Shown here: positions 15,361 to 23,671 of the stretch, in pieces | Layout of the letters: each line of letters opens with the position of its first letter | How positions within the stretch are numbered: the stretch's first letter is position 1 | DNA from: a virus | IMG/VR virus record: IMGVR_UViG_3300010211_000052 | Span: 1 to 37,185 of that record | Direction: 5' to 3' (one strand) | Length of the DNA: 37,185 nt | Notes under the pieces: model-generated | Seen by the model: the letters and a program-made list of their open reading frames with translations, nothing else | Told to the model about the DNA's origin: nothing | Database searches by the model: none | Translations under genes and position numbers: made by a program

Positions 15361-16399
15361 CACCTACCGCTCGCGCGGTCGGCTCTACGCCTACTATCGG
15401 AGGGGAAAACGGCGGGTCCGAATCACCGATGACGCCGGTCAGGCCCTGACCCCGGGGGAACCCGGGTTCCTGGCCGCCTACCAGCGCATTCACGTGGGGT
15501 TCGAGGCGGCGCCGGCGCCCCGGGCGGCGGCGGGCACCCTGGCCCATCTGATCGAGCACTACCGCGCCAGCCCGGACTTCTCCGCCAAGGCGGAGAAGAC
15601 CCGGCGCGATTACACCCGGTATCTGGACGCGCTGAAGCGGGATTACGGCCACCTGCCGATTCGCACCATGCCCCGTGATTTCGTCTTCGCCTTGCGCGAT
15701 AAGCACGCGGCCACCCCCCGCAAGGCCAACTATCTTCTCCAGATCCTGCGCCTGCTGTTCGCCTACGCCCTGGATCGTCCGGCCACCTTCGGGGTGACGG
15801 TCAACCCGGCCGCGCGGCCGAAGTCGCTCAAGGGCGGCGGCGGGCACCGGCCGTGGGAGGAACGGGAGATCGCGGCGTTCCGCGCCCGCTGGCCCGTTGG
15901 TACGTGGGAGCGAACGGCGTTCGAACTGATGCTGAACACCGGGCAGCGGGGCGGGGACGTGGTGAAGATGACGCGCAGCCACCTGGCCGGCGGCTCTGTG
16001 CGGGTGCTCCAGTCGAAGACCGGGGCGCGGGTGGAGATCCGGATCAGCCGGGACTTGGCCGAAGCCCTGACGCCCTGGCTAGCCGGGCATCCGCATCTGG
16101 CGGTACTGGGAAAGGTGGGCGTGGATCGCTTCCGCCACCGCATGGCCGAGGCATTCAAGGCGGTCGGCCTGCCGGACGTCACCACGCACGGGCTGCGCTA
16201 CACGGCCGCCACGCGCCTGCGGGAACTGGGGTTGGACTGGGAGGAGATCGGCGCCATCACCGGCCACCAGACGGCGGAGATGGCCCGGAAGTACACCCGC
16301 CAGCGCCGTACCGCCTCTGTCGCCATCGGCCTCCTGGACCGGGCAACCGGGAACGGATCAGGCACACAAGTGCCTAGCGCCCCTGACGAGAGTGCCTAG
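15332..16399 (+). CDS. int: Tyrosine-family site-specific integrase
   Basis: 355 aa from ATG 15332 (MAQVDLPYLDTYRSRGRLYA). The N-terminal arm-binding/SAM-like part (AHLIEHYRASPDFSAKAEKT) precedes the catalytic domain. Active-site residues are visible: R206 (NTGQRGGDVVKM), H286 and R289 (THGLRYTAATRL), H312 (TGHQTAEMARKYT) and nucleophile Y321. All are in the standard order and spacing, so the enzyme looks intact. The 3' end lies 57 bp from the CCA end of tRNA-Lys(CUU), a classic integrase-adjacent attachment site. A longer start at 15248 would overlap the excisionase gene further and is less likely. Confidence 0.95.
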   Translation: MAQVDLPYLDTYRSRGRLYAYYRRGKRRVRITDDAGQALTPGEPGFLAAYQRIHVGFEAAPAPRAAAGTLAHLIEHYRASPDFSAKAEKTRRDYTRYLDALKRDYGHLPIRTMPRDFVFALRDKHAATPRKANYLLQILRLLFAYALDRPATFGVTVNPAARPKSLKGGGGHRPWEEREIAAFRARWPVGTWERTAFELMLNTGQRGGDVVKMTRSHLAGGSVRVLQSKTGARVEIRISRDLAEALTPWLAGHPHLAVLGKVGVDRFRHRMAEAFKAVGLPDVTTHGLRYTAATRLRELGLDWEEIGAITGHQTAEMARKYTRQRRTASVAIGLLDRATGNGSGTQVPSAPDESA

Positions 16400-16411
16400 C
16401 ACCATCCTCCA

Positions 16412-16450
16412 GAAAACCAAAAGCCCCGGAAACGTGAGCGTTTCCGGGGC
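16412..16450 (-). terminator. Rho-independent terminator after tRNA-Lys
   Basis: A perfect 12-bp stem (16423-16434 with 16439-16450; arms GCCCCGGAAACG/CGTTTCCGGGGC) has a 4-base loop and, on the minus strand, is followed by TTTTGGTTTTC. It lies 6 bp beyond the CCA end of the tRNA, so it terminates the tRNA transcript and may also block read-through from the host side into int. Confidence 0.85.
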
Positions 16451-16456
16451 CTTGAT

Positions 16457-16532
<76 letters not shown>

Positions 16533-16967
16533 GCCGTTCCCGATCGTCTGTCGGGAGATGAGGGACAACGGTCCGTCCCTCAGCGAAGGGAGGGTTAGGT
16601 ACCAGCTGGGATCGGGGAATGCAAGCGTGGAATCGTGCGTCCAGGGTAATCTTTTGAACAGAGGCGGAGAGGGACTTCCCTTGAGGGGGGCTGCCCGTGC
16701 CGGTGACCATCAGCTTGGGGTCTGTTGCCGTCGTCACGGTGGTGGAGACTACGTGCGGCGCCGATATCCGCAAGGTGGACGACGCGCTGTAGTTCGTGAA
16801 ACGCGACGTGGTTCGTGAAACGCGACGGTCGTGGTGGCATCATGGGGCGGGTCGACCGAATCCGGTGGTTGCGCGATCAACCCTGTCTTGTGGGATTACT
16901 GGGGGCGGTCGTGGGACGCGCGGGGCCGAACCCGCGAGCCGGTAGACAGCAGACGGCGGTACGGAGA
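16533..16967. other. Gap between tRNA-Lys and the DUF2478 gene
   Basis: 435 bp without a convincing gene. It must contain the tRNA promoter on the minus strand, though no clear -35/-10 pair stands out. A 17-bp direct repeat lies at 16792-16827. The frame of the downstream gene is open from 16815, so a longer N-terminus is possible, but that part (rich in Arg, Gly and Val) does not look conserved. Confidence 0.5.
16792..16827. repeat. Direct repeat, two copies of 17 bp
   Basis: GTTCGTGAAACGCGACG occurs at 16792-16808 and 16811-16827, 19 bp apart start to start. This could be a pair of regulator sites or a small duplication. Its position about 140-175 bp before the DUF2478 start would suit an upstream regulatory site. 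Confidence 0.7.
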
Positions 16968-18299
16968 ATGGCGGTACGACAAGCGGCTGCGCCGGGTTTG
17001 ACGGCGGTGGGGAACATAGCGGCAGACGGCGCGAGGGCGCGGCCATGGCCGATCGGGCCATCGGGGCCGGCGGCGCTGGTCTACAGGGCCGGGGCCGGGT
17101 CGCCTTCCGGTGACGTGGAGGGCCTGCTGATCGCTTTCGCCCAGGCCGTGGCGGCGCGGGGTCTGCGCGTGGGTGGACTGGCGCAGCGCACCACTCGGGA
17201 CGAACACGGCCGCAAGGTCGGCATGGATCTGGTGGACCTGGGTGGTGGGCCGACCCGCGACATCCTGCAGAAGCTGGGCCGGGAATCGCGTGCCTGCTCC
17301 TTGGATTCCCAGGGGCTGACCGAAGCCACGGCGGTTTTGCGCGCGGCGCTGGCGGTCGGCGTGGATCTGCTGGTGGTCTCCAAGTTCTCCCATCTGGAAG
17401 CCCAGGGCCGGGGCCTGGCCCAGGAGATGCTGGCGGCCATGGCGGCCGATATTCCCGTGTTGACGCTGGTTCCGGAAAGCCATGCCCTCGACTGGCTGAC
17501 GGTCACCGGGGGGCGGGGCCAGCTTCTGGAGCCCACCCTGGAGGCCTGTTGGCGCTGGTGGGGTCCCGAGGGTGTGGCCGAGGCCCTGGTGGCCGGCGTT
17601 CCGGCCGAGGCCGCGGCCCGGCGGGTCGTGATCGGCTTCAACTGGACCCTGGTGGAGGGGCCGGACGGCGTGGGGCTGGCACAGACGCCGCGCCGTGAGG
17701 CTCTCGGCTGCCAACCCGGGGCAAATCCGGGGGATCTGATCGGGCGTCCTCTGCGGGATTTGGCGGCGGGTCTGTGCGGGCTCGATCCGCTGGCGCGGGC
17801 GGTGGGGGCGGCGGCCGTCAACGCCGCCTGGAACCGGTTCGACCTCAACGGTGAGGCGGTCAATGGCCTGGATCTGTTCATCGCCGCCGCGGCGCAGGCC
17901 GAACGGCCCGTCAGCGTCGGCGGGTTCCCTGGCGTCGCCGAGAAGGTGCCGGGGCTGCACCTGATCGAGCGTGCGCCGGGCCCGGGGCGTCTTCCCGAGC
18001 ATGCCGCCGCCGGACTGCTGCCCCACGCCGACGTGGTGCTGCTGACCGCCTCGGCCCTGGCCAACGGGACCTTGCCCGGACTGTTGGCGCGGCTGCGCCC
18101 CGGCGCCGAGGTGATCCTGGTGGGACCGGGAACGCCGCTGGCGCCGCTGCTGGCCGATCACGGCGTTACGGTTCTGGCCGGCCTGGTGGTGGAGGATGTC
18201 GAGGGCCTGATCCGCACCGTGCAGGAGGGCGGGGGCGCCCGTCACCTGAAGCGCCACGGGCGATCCGTGGTGCTGCGCGCGCCGGGGGTGTGTTCGTGA
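16968..18299 (+). CDS. DUF2478 + DUF4213/DUF364-like protein, probably molybdenum- or metal-related
   Basis: 443 aa from ATG 16968; the start is uncertain, since GGAG sits very close to it and the frame is open to 16815. Residues about 30-190 look like DUF2478 (ALVYRAGAGSPSGDVEGLLI, LRVGGLAQRTTRDEHGRKVG, LLVVSKFSHLEAQGRGLAQE). That family often lies near molybdate transport or molybdopterin genes. The second part resembles DUF4213 (IGFNWTLVEGPDGVGLAQTP) followed by DUF364, a putative heavy-metal chelation fold (VGGFPGVAEKVPGLHLIERA, ADVVLLTASALANGTLPGLL, AEVILVGPGTPLAPLLADHG). moaA lies 123 bp downstream on the same strand. A role in molybdenum/molybdopterin handling is inferred. It is host, not phage. 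Confidence 0.75.
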   Translation: MAVRQAAAPGLTAVGNIAADGARARPWPIGPSGPAALVYRAGAGSPSGDVEGLLIAFAQAVAARGLRVGGLAQRTTRDEHGRKVGMDLVDLGGGPTRDILQKLGRESRACSLDSQGLTEATAVLRAALAVGVDLLVVSKFSHLEAQGRGLAQEMLAAMAADIPVLTLVPESHALDWLTVTGGRGQLLEPTLEACWRWWGPEGVAEALVAGVPAEAAARRVVIGFNWTLVEGPDGVGLAQTPRREALGCQPGANPGDLIGRPLRDLAAGLCGLDPLARAVGAAAVNAAWNRFDLNGEAVNGLDLFIAAAAQAERPVSVGGFPGVAEKVPGLHLIERAPGPGRLPEHAAAGLLPHADVVLLTASALANGTLPGLLARLRPGAEVILVGPGTPLAPLLADHGVTVLAGLVVEDVEGLIRTVQEGGGARHLKRHGRSVVLRAPGVCS

Positions 18300-18422
18300 C
18301 AGTGTCACGTTTCCGTTATTCGATCTTTGTATTTCCGGCGCCGGGTGCATATGGTTTTTTGATAACAATGGTCCAATATTATGAATGACACGTGACCACA
18401 GTGGGATAGGGACACGTTCAGG
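18300..18422. promoter_or_regulatory. AT-richer leader upstream of moaA
   Basis: This 123-bp spacer is markedly AT-rich compared with its surroundings, consistent with a promoter for moaA. An imperfectly placed GTCACGT (18304-18310) / ACGTGAC (18390-18396) inverted pair is present. I find no convincing ModE, FNR or Moco-riboswitch signature. Confidence 0.4.
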
Positions 18423-19433
18423 ATGATTGACCCTTTTGGCCGGTGCGTGACCTATTTGCGCGTTTCGGTGACGGATCGGTGTGACCTCCGCTGCCAGTAC
18501 TGTATGGCGGAGTCCATGACGTTTCTGCCCAAGCGTGATCTGTTGACCCTGGAGGAGATGGAGCGGCTGTGCCGCGCCTTCGTCTTCCGTGGGGTGCGCA
18601 AGATCCGTGTCACAGGTGGCGAGCCGCTGGTGCGCAAGAACGTCATGCATCTGTTCCGTGGCCTGGGGCGGTTGCTGGAAGGCAACGGACCGGACGGCGG
18701 CAGCCTGGACGAGCTTACCCTGACCACCAATGGAACGCAGTTGGCGAAGCACGCGGACGCGCTGGCCGCCTGCGGGGTGCGGCGCGTCAACGTGTCCCTG
18801 GACAGCCTCGATCCCGACCGGTTCCAGCGTATTACCCGGCGTGGCTCTCTGGACGCGGTGATCGAGGGGATCGCCGCCGCTTGCGCCGCTGGGCTGCGGG
18901 TGAAGATCAACGCCGTGGCCATGCGTGGCCTCAACGAGGATGAGTTGGACCGCCTGGTGGGGTGGTGCGGCGAGCGGGGCCTGGACCTGTGCTTTATCGA
19001 GACCATGCCAATGGGCGACATCGAGCCCGAGCGCATCAACCAGTACCTGCCGTTGTCGGCGGTGCGCGAGCGCCTGGAGCGGACATGGACCCTGCGCGAT
19101 ACCGATTTCCGAACCGGCGGTCCGGCCCGCTATGTGGACGTGGCGGAAACCGGGCAGCGGCTGGGGTTCATCACCCCCATGACCCACAACTTTTGTGAAA
19201 GCTGTAACCGTGTGCGTGTGACCTGCACCGGGACGCTGTTCATGTGCCTGGGCCAGGAGGACGCCGTAGACCTGCGCGCGCCGCTGCGCGCCTTCCCCGA
19301 CGACGACGGACCACTGCTGGAGGCGATCGACGCCGCCATCGCCCGCAAGCCGCAGGGCCACGATTTCGTCATCGACCGCGAGCGCGGCGCCCGTCCCGCC
19401 GTCGGCCGGCATATGAGTGTCACGGGGGGGTAA
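18423..19433 (+). CDS. moaA: GTP 3',8-cyclase MoaA
   Basis: 336 aa, the usual length. With SAM and two 4Fe-4S clusters it converts GTP to 3',8-cyclo-GTP, the first step of molybdenum cofactor synthesis. The radical-SAM motif is C20-x3-C24-x2-C27 ([15 protein letters not shown]). GE motif [19 protein letters not shown] and [13 protein letters not shown] follow. The C-terminal cluster ligands are C258, C261 and C275 ([15 protein letters not shown], then FMC). The protein ends in the essential Gly-Gly. All catalytic features are intact. It is followed by a phage-like cluster rather than other moa genes, and only the DUF2478 protein is a plausible functional neighbour. Confidence 0.98.
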   Translation: MIDPFGRCVTYLRVSVTDRCDLRCQYCMAESMTFLPKRDLLTLEEMERLCRAFVFRGVRKIRVTGGEPLVRKNVMHLFRGLGRLLEGNGPDGGSLDELTLTTNGTQLAKHADALAACGVRRVNVSLDSLDPDRFQRITRRGSLDAVIEGIAAACAAGLRVKINAVAMRGLNEDELDRLVGWCGERGLDLCFIETMPMGDIEPERINQYLPLSAVRERLERTWTLRDTDFRTGGPARYVDVAETGQRLGFITPMTHNFCESCNRVRVTCTGTLFMCLGQEDAVDLRAPLRAFPDDDGPLLEAIDAAIARKPQGHDFVIDRERGARPAVGRHMSVTGG

Positions 19434-19538
19434 TTCGGCGTCGCGGAAGACGGGAGGAACGGTTGGGTCCGTAAGCGGGTGGTGTGCTGCGGTATCTCGT
19501 ATACGTTCGCCGCCGGACTCTCCGATGCTCATCCTGGG

Positions 19539-19565
19539 TGGTCTCTTCCCTCCTTGAGGAGACCA
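19539..19565 (+). promoter_or_regulatory. Hairpin overlapping the ribosome-binding site of the 19570 gene
   Basis: TGGTCTC (19539-19545) pairs with GAGACCA (19559-19565), and an inner CTCC/GGAG pairing is possible. The GAGGAG ribosome-binding site of the next gene lies in the 3' side of the stem, so folding would hide it. This suggests, but does not prove, translational control. Confidence 0.45.
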
Positions 19566-19569
19566 TTTC

Positions 19570-19968
19570 ATGTCGCGTTCGTTCAGCCGCGAAGCCCGTG
19601 TCCGCCATACCCCCCGCCCTCTGTCCGAGCGTCCCACGGCGCCGTTCGAGTCCGCCGAGGAAGCCTGGTTCTGGTACCAGCGCGCTCGTTTGAACCGGGC
19701 CGAGGGCGCTCGTCTGGCCGCCGACCCCCTGGCCGTCGCCCGGCCTTGTGATCCCGACGACATCATTCGCGCCGTGACCCGGCTGGCGCGGGACAACGCC
19801 CTTCGGCCGCTTCATCTGCGGGTTCTCGACCGCCATGGTCGCCGCCTGATCCCGCCTGATGCTCGTCTGCCCGAGGAGGCCGGCGACGCCGCACTGTGGC
19901 GGGAGGCGCTGAACCGTCTCGCTGACCCGCTGCGCCGCAAGGGTATCATCGCGGAGCGCGGGGCATGA
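19570..19968 (+). CDS. Conserved small protein of unknown function (AWFWYQ family)
   Basis: 132 aa. The core FESAEEAWFWYQRARLNRAE, then PRPCDPDDIIRAVTRLARD, HLRVLDRHGRRLIPPDARLP and LWREALNRLADPLRRKGII, looks like a protein I have seen conserved in alphaproteobacteria, but I know no function for it. Helical, basic, with no membrane segment. It overlaps the next gene by ATGA, and the two form a pair. It starts 136 bp after moaA and on the same strand as the virion genes, so it is either the first gene of that cluster or a host gene beside it. A regulatory role is possible, without direct evidence. Confidence 0.7.
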   Translation: MSRSFSREARVRHTPRPLSERPTAPFESAEEAWFWYQRARLNRAEGARLAADPLAVARPCDPDDIIRAVTRLARDNALRPLHLRVLDRHGRRLIPPDARLPEEAGDAALWREALNRLADPLRRKGIIAERGA

Positions 19969-20375
19969 TTCTGAACGACGCACCCGAGGTGTCGCCAGCC
20001 CGGGCCCTGGTGGTGTTCACCGATGGACGGGAGATCTGGTGGCTGCGAGTCCTCAAGCCCGGGTTTCGTCACGTGCTGGTGGCCGTGCATCGGCCCGGGC
20101 GCGGATCTGGCGGCCATTGGGTGCTGGTCAATCCCCTGGCTCATCGCACCCAGCTTGACGTGCTGGCGGACCGGCCGGCGGCGGCCCTGGCCGCCTGGCT
20201 TCGCGCTCAGGGGCATACGGTGGTGGAGACCGTCACCCGGGTTCCACCGCGCCGCGAGGCTCCCTGGGCGCCCCTGACCTGTGTCGAGGTGGTCAAACGG
20301 GTGCTGGGTCTGCAGGCGCGCTGGGTTCTCACGCCCTGGGCCCTGTATCGGCACTTGACCGGGACGGGGTCTTGA
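19965..20375 (+). CDS. Conserved small protein of unknown function, paired with the 19570 gene
   Basis: 136 aa. Landmarks are ALVVFTDGREIWWLRVLKPG, FRHVLVAVHRPG, HWVLVNPLAHRTQLDVLA and the C-terminal APLTCVEVVKRVLGLQARWV followed by LTPWALYRHL. The FRH...HWVLVNPL and TCVEVVK pattern (His and Cys in a small alpha/beta fold) is reminiscent of NlpC/P60- or papain-like folds, but the active site is not certain. ATG overlaps the preceding stop. Pairing with the 19570 gene suggests a joint function. It is followed by a 248-bp gap rich in short direct repeats (GATCCGCAAGG twice; CCGTCGCCCCGC twice). Confidence 0.65.
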   Translation: MILNDAPEVSPARALVVFTDGREIWWLRVLKPGFRHVLVAVHRPGRGSGGHWVLVNPLAHRTQLDVLADRPAAALAAWLRAQGHTVVETVTRVPPRREAPWAPLTCVEVVKRVLGLQARWVLTPWALYRHLTGTGS

Positions 20376-20623
20376 TCGGTTCAGGGCGAGGGAACCGGAC
20401 GGCGGCTCTTTGATCCGCAAGGTGATCCGCAAGGGTCGAGTTGGGAGCGCCGCGTGCCTGCCCGGCGGCGGGACGTTCTGTTCGGGGCAATGTCCCGCGC
20501 CGTCGCCCCGCACCGTCGCCCCGCGGCGAACCCGTCGCGGTCGAAAATGGACTCCCACAATTCTTGACGGCCATCAAGTTTTCAGCATACTTTTAGTTGA
20601 GATGCGAGCAAGGGGTATTCTTG

Positions 20624-21409
20624 ATGGCTCCAAAAATAAAAAATCCAATAAAAAAATTTTATTGGGATATATACAAATATTTTTACAATAGACCACAGAT
20701 TTCTCGGCATGTTTTTCGGCCTATTCACAGGCTTAATGAGATACGTTTATTGCGTAGGATTTTTAATGAATATAGGATAGATTGTGTTTTCGACGTTGGT
20801 GCAAATATTGGCCAATATGCAACCATGATCCGGAAAGATGTGGGCTTCAAAGGCATTATTATTTCGTTCGAACCCAACCCTGATGCCTGCACGGCTTTAA
20901 GCCGCAAGGCGGACCGCGATTCTCGATGGTTTGTCGAAAACGTGGCCTTGTCCGATACGGTTGGCGATGTGGCGTTCAATGTCATGCATGCCTCTCAGTT
21001 CAGTTCCTTGCAATCGCCTCTTCTGACCGAGACGGACCGATTTGCGGCCCCGAACACGGTTGAGCGGACCATTCAGGTCAAGAGCGACACGCTCGCCGCT
21101 GTCCTGCCAGGTCTTCAGGGCACGATCGGATTTGCACGGCCATTCTTGAAAATGGATACCCAGGGACATGATGCGGCGGTCATCCGTGGCGCGGGCGCCT
21201 GCTGTGGGACATTTCTTGGTCTTCAAAGCGAACTTTCCGTGATGCGGATTTATGAAAATTCGCTTGATTATCGGGAGAGCATCGCCCTGTACGAATCGCT
21301 CGGCTTTCGGTTGTGTGCGTTGCTGGCCAATAACCGGGGCCATTTTCCGATGTTGATCGAAATGGACTGCATCATGTTGCGGGCGGACCTGATGAAACAC
21401 GGGGCCTGA
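20624..21409 (+). CDS. FkbM-family methyltransferase
   Basis: 261 aa from ATG 20624, preceded by AAGGGG at good spacing. SAM-binding motif I is FDVGANIGQY (56-65), followed by IIISFEPNPDACTALS, the FLKMDTQGHDAAVI motif and LQSELSVMRIYE, all typical of FkbM methyltransferases that O-methylate sugars or natural products. The first about 70 codons and the leader (20571-20800) are AT-rich with A/T-ending codons, unlike everything nearby, whereas the rest is nearer the local average. This points to horizontal acquisition. It sits inside the virion cluster as an accessory gene; methylating a surface polysaccharide to alter phage or host recognition is one plausible role. Confidence 0.88.
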   Translation: MAPKIKNPIKKFYWDIYKYFYNRPQISRHVFRPIHRLNEIRLLRRIFNEYRIDCVFDVGANIGQYATMIRKDVGFKGIIISFEPNPDACTALSRKADRDSRWFVENVALSDTVGDVAFNVMHASQFSSLQSPLLTETDRFAAPNTVERTIQVKSDTLAAVLPGLQGTIGFARPFLKMDTQGHDAAVIRGAGACCGTFLGLQSELSVMRIYENSLDYRESIALYESLGFRLCALLANNRGHFPMLIEMDCIMLRADLMKHGA

Positions 21410-21636
21410 GCCCCGCCGTCGGGCTGCGGCGCGCGGCGCTGTCCTGACGGTCCAGGATTGGGACAAGAAAGTCCTTGATGGTGCACGCGCTGTCGGGCAC
21501 TAGAACAAACATCGAACGGGGATAGGTGCGTCCGCTCCGCGAAACGCCCGCCAGGGGAGCCCCGGCGGGCGTTTTTCGTGGAGGGTCGTTTCCGTTTCCG
21601 TCGGTTCGTTTCCAGTCCCGCCCAGGGAGGCGCCGC

Positions 21637-21957
21637 ATGGGCTCGTTGTTCGACTTCCCCGATGTTCCCGATACGCCCGACCCGCTGCCGGATCTGCCCG
21701 AGCCGGAACCGGCGCCCGCGCCCGATCCGGTGCCCGATATCGAACCGGAGCCCGAACCGGAGCCGGAACCGGAACCGGATCCCCTGCCGGAGGATGACGG
21801 CGATACCGGCGCCGACGAGGCGGAGGAGCAGGAAAAGGAGGCTCGGGAGCGCTCGGCGCGCGGTTGGCGCTCTACGGTGAATACGTCGTTCCGGGGCATC
21901 CTGGATCCGCTGCCGGCCTACGGTTCCTACGGCGGCAAGACCCTGCTGGGGGACTGA
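21637..21957 (+). CDS. Small acidic Pro/Glu-rich protein preceding the portal
   Basis: 106 aa. ATG 21637 has an AGGGAGG ribosome-binding site; the frame is open from 21526, but that upstream part is GC-rich noise. The centre is a Pro-Asp/Glu low-complexity tract (PEPEPEPEPEP type) followed by an acidic helix (DTGADEAEEQEKEARERSA). The conserved-looking end is RGWRSTVNTSFRGILDPLPA, then KTLLGD. A small gene ending in KTLLG just before the portal is a recurrent arrangement in podovirus-like clusters. Its exact role is unknown. It is spaced 4 bp from the portal gene. Confidence 0.65.
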   Translation: MGSLFDFPDVPDTPDPLPDLPEPEPAPAPDPVPDIEPEPEPEPEPEPDPLPEDDGDTGADEAEEQEKEARERSARGWRSTVNTSFRGILDPLPAYGSYGGKTLLGD

Positions 21958-21961
21958 CCGC

Positions 21962-23671
21962 ATGGCTCATCCATCGCTTTCCAGCCTGACCGCTGCTCCC
22001 GGTGACGACGCGGTCGTGGATGGTCTGATGCGACGCTGTCGGCGGGCCTGGTCACGACGCGCGCGCTGGGGCGGGCTGTGGCGGGACTGCCTCGCCTACA
22101 CCTTGCCGCATCGGGAGTCGGGGATTCAGCCCGCCGCGCCCGGAGGCCGCCGAGGCGAGGCTCTGTTCGACGGTACCGCGCCGGACGCGGTTGACCAACT
22201 CGCCGCCAGCCTGCTTGCGCAACTCACCCCGCCGTGGTCGCGCTGGTTCCATCTGGCCGCCGGGCCCGACCTGTCGCCGCCCGATCAGGCACGCCTGGGG
22301 GCGGTGCTGGCGCGCGCGGAGGAGACGGTGCACGGCCATTTCGAGGCTGCCAACTTCGCCGTCGAAATTCACCAGGCATTCCTCGACCTGGTTACCCTGG
22401 GCACGGCCTGCCTGCTGTTCGAGGCGGCGCCCCCCGGCGAGCCCTCGGCCTTCCGCTTTACGGCGGTGCCGTTGGCCGACGTGGCCTTGGACGAAGGGCC
22501 GTCGGGTCACCTGGACACGGTGTTCCGGCGGGTGCGGTTGTCCTGGCCGGGCTTCCAGGCGCGCTTCCCGGGTGTCGCGCTGCCGCCGGATCTGGCCGAG
22601 CGTGCCGTCCGCGAGACGGATCTGGAGGTGTCGGTGTTGGAGTGCGTGGTTCCCGATGGGCGCGGCTACGCCTACACGGCGCTGTTGCTGGGCGTCGGGG
22701 AGGGCGATGGCGTGGCCCTGGAGGCGGGGGCGCCGCCAATGGGAACGCCGACCCTGCTCGCCCAGGGCCGGTTCGACGTCTCGCCCTTCATCTGCTTTCG
22801 CTGGGTCAAGGCTCCGGGCGAGGTCTACGGCCGCAGTCCGGTGATGAAGGCTTTGCCGGACATCAAGACCGCCAACAAGGTTGTGGAACTGGTGCTGAAG
22901 AACGCTTCCATCGCCGTCACCGGCATCTGGCAGGCCGACGACGACGGGGTGTTGAATCCGGCCACGGTAAGGTTGGTGCCCGGGGCCATCATCCCCAAGG
23001 CGGTGGGGTCGTCCGGCCTGACGCCGCTGCGGGCGGCCGGGGATTTCGACGTGTCGCAACTTGTCTTGGACGGTCTGCGCCAACGTATCCGTCAGGCACT
23101 GTTGGCCGACAAGCTGGGCCAACCCGACAGCCCGACCATGACGGCGACCGAGGTTGTGCACCGCGCCGCCGAGATGGCCCGGGTGTTGGGGGCCTCTTAC
23201 GGTCGTTTGCAGTCGGAACTGCTGGCGCCCCTGGTGCGGCGTGGGCTGGCCATCCTGCAGCGGCGGGGCGAGGTGCCGCCTATCCGAGTCGACGGCCGCC
23301 TCGTCGATCTGCGCCACGCCTCGCCCCTGGCCCAGCAGCAGCGCATGAGCGACGCCCATGCCACCCTGACCTGGATCAATGCCATCCGGGGGCTGGGATC
23401 GGCCGGGGCGGCGGTGCTGGACGCGGAGGGGGCGGCGCGGTGGCTGGCGCGCACCCTGGGCGTGCCCGATGAGGCGATCCGCCGACCGGGCGCGCCGATC
23501 CCGCCCGCGCCTGTGTCGCCGCCCGCACGGGGCCGCGCGCCGCCGCCCGTTGGGCGCCCCGGGTCTGTTCCGGGGTCTGTTCCGGGGTCTGTTCCAGGGG
23601 CCGCTCCTGGGGCCGTGCCTGGGGCCGTCGCCCCGGGGGTCGGGGTGGGGGCGCGCCATGGGACTCTGTGA
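21962..23671 (+). CDS. Portal / head-to-tail connector protein (T7 gp8-like)
   Basis: 569 aa. The family is the podovirus head-to-tail connecting protein. Landmarks are WRDCLAYTLPHRESG, LFDGTAPDAVDQLAASLLAQ, LTPPWSRWFHLAAG, the FRWVKAPGEVYGRSPVMKAL block, PDIKTANKVVELVLKNASIA and DSPTMTATEVVHRAAEMAR. It forms the dodecameric ring through which DNA enters and leaves the capsid. The C-terminus ends in six four-residue units (PGSV x3, PGAA, PGAV x2) encoded by a 12-bp repeat, a collagen-like tail absent from typical portals. The 3' end overlaps the next gene by 14 bp. Confidence 0.93.
   Translation: MAHPSLSSLTAAPGDDAVVDGLMRRCRRAWSRRARWGGLWRDCLAYTLPHRESGIQPAAPGGRRGEALFDGTAPDAVDQLAASLLAQLTPPWSRWFHLAAGPDLSPPDQARLGAVLARAEETVHGHFEAANFAVEIHQAFLDLVTLGTACLLFEAAPPGEPSAFRFTAVPLADVALDEGPSGHLDTVFRRVRLSWPGFQARFPGVALPPDLAERAVRETDLEVSVLECVVPDGRGYAYTALLLGVGEGDGVALEAGAPPMGTPTLLAQGRFDVSPFICFRWVKAPGEVYGRSPVMKALPDIKTANKVVELVLKNASIAVTGIWQADDDGVLNPATVRLVPGAIIPKAVGSSGLTPLRAAGDFDVSQLVLDGLRQRIRQALLADKLGQPDSPTMTATEVVHRAAEMARVLGASYGRLQSELLAPLVRRGLAILQRRGEVPPIRVDGRLVDLRHASPLAQQQRMSDAHATLTWINAIRGLGSAGAAVLDAEGAARWLARTLGVPDEAIRRPGAPIPPAPVSPPARGRAPPPVGRPGSVPGSVPGSVPGAAPGAVPGAVAPGVGVGARHGTL
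23561..23632 (+). repeat. 12-bp tandem repeat, six units, in the portal C-terminus
   Basis: Three units of GGGTCTGTTCCG (the third ends in A) are followed by three diverged GGGGCC-type units. They keep the frame and encode a Pro-Gly-x-x repeat. This is consistent with slippage expansion at a tolerant, probably surface-exposed terminus. Confidence 0.8.

Noticed and set aside
18300-18422. Moco riboswitch or ModE/FNR site upstream of moaA
   Set aside because: No recognisable Moco-motif architecture, and no ModE or FNR palindrome with correct spacing; only a loose GTCACGT/ACGTGAC pair.
16896-19796. Minus-strand open frame of 966 codons, the longest in the window
   Set aside because: It lies opposite the DUF2478 protein and moaA, whose plus-strand products have intact family motifs. 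Long antisense frames are expected in GC-rich DNA with G/C-ending codons. Its translation is His/Gln/Arg-rich and resembles no family.
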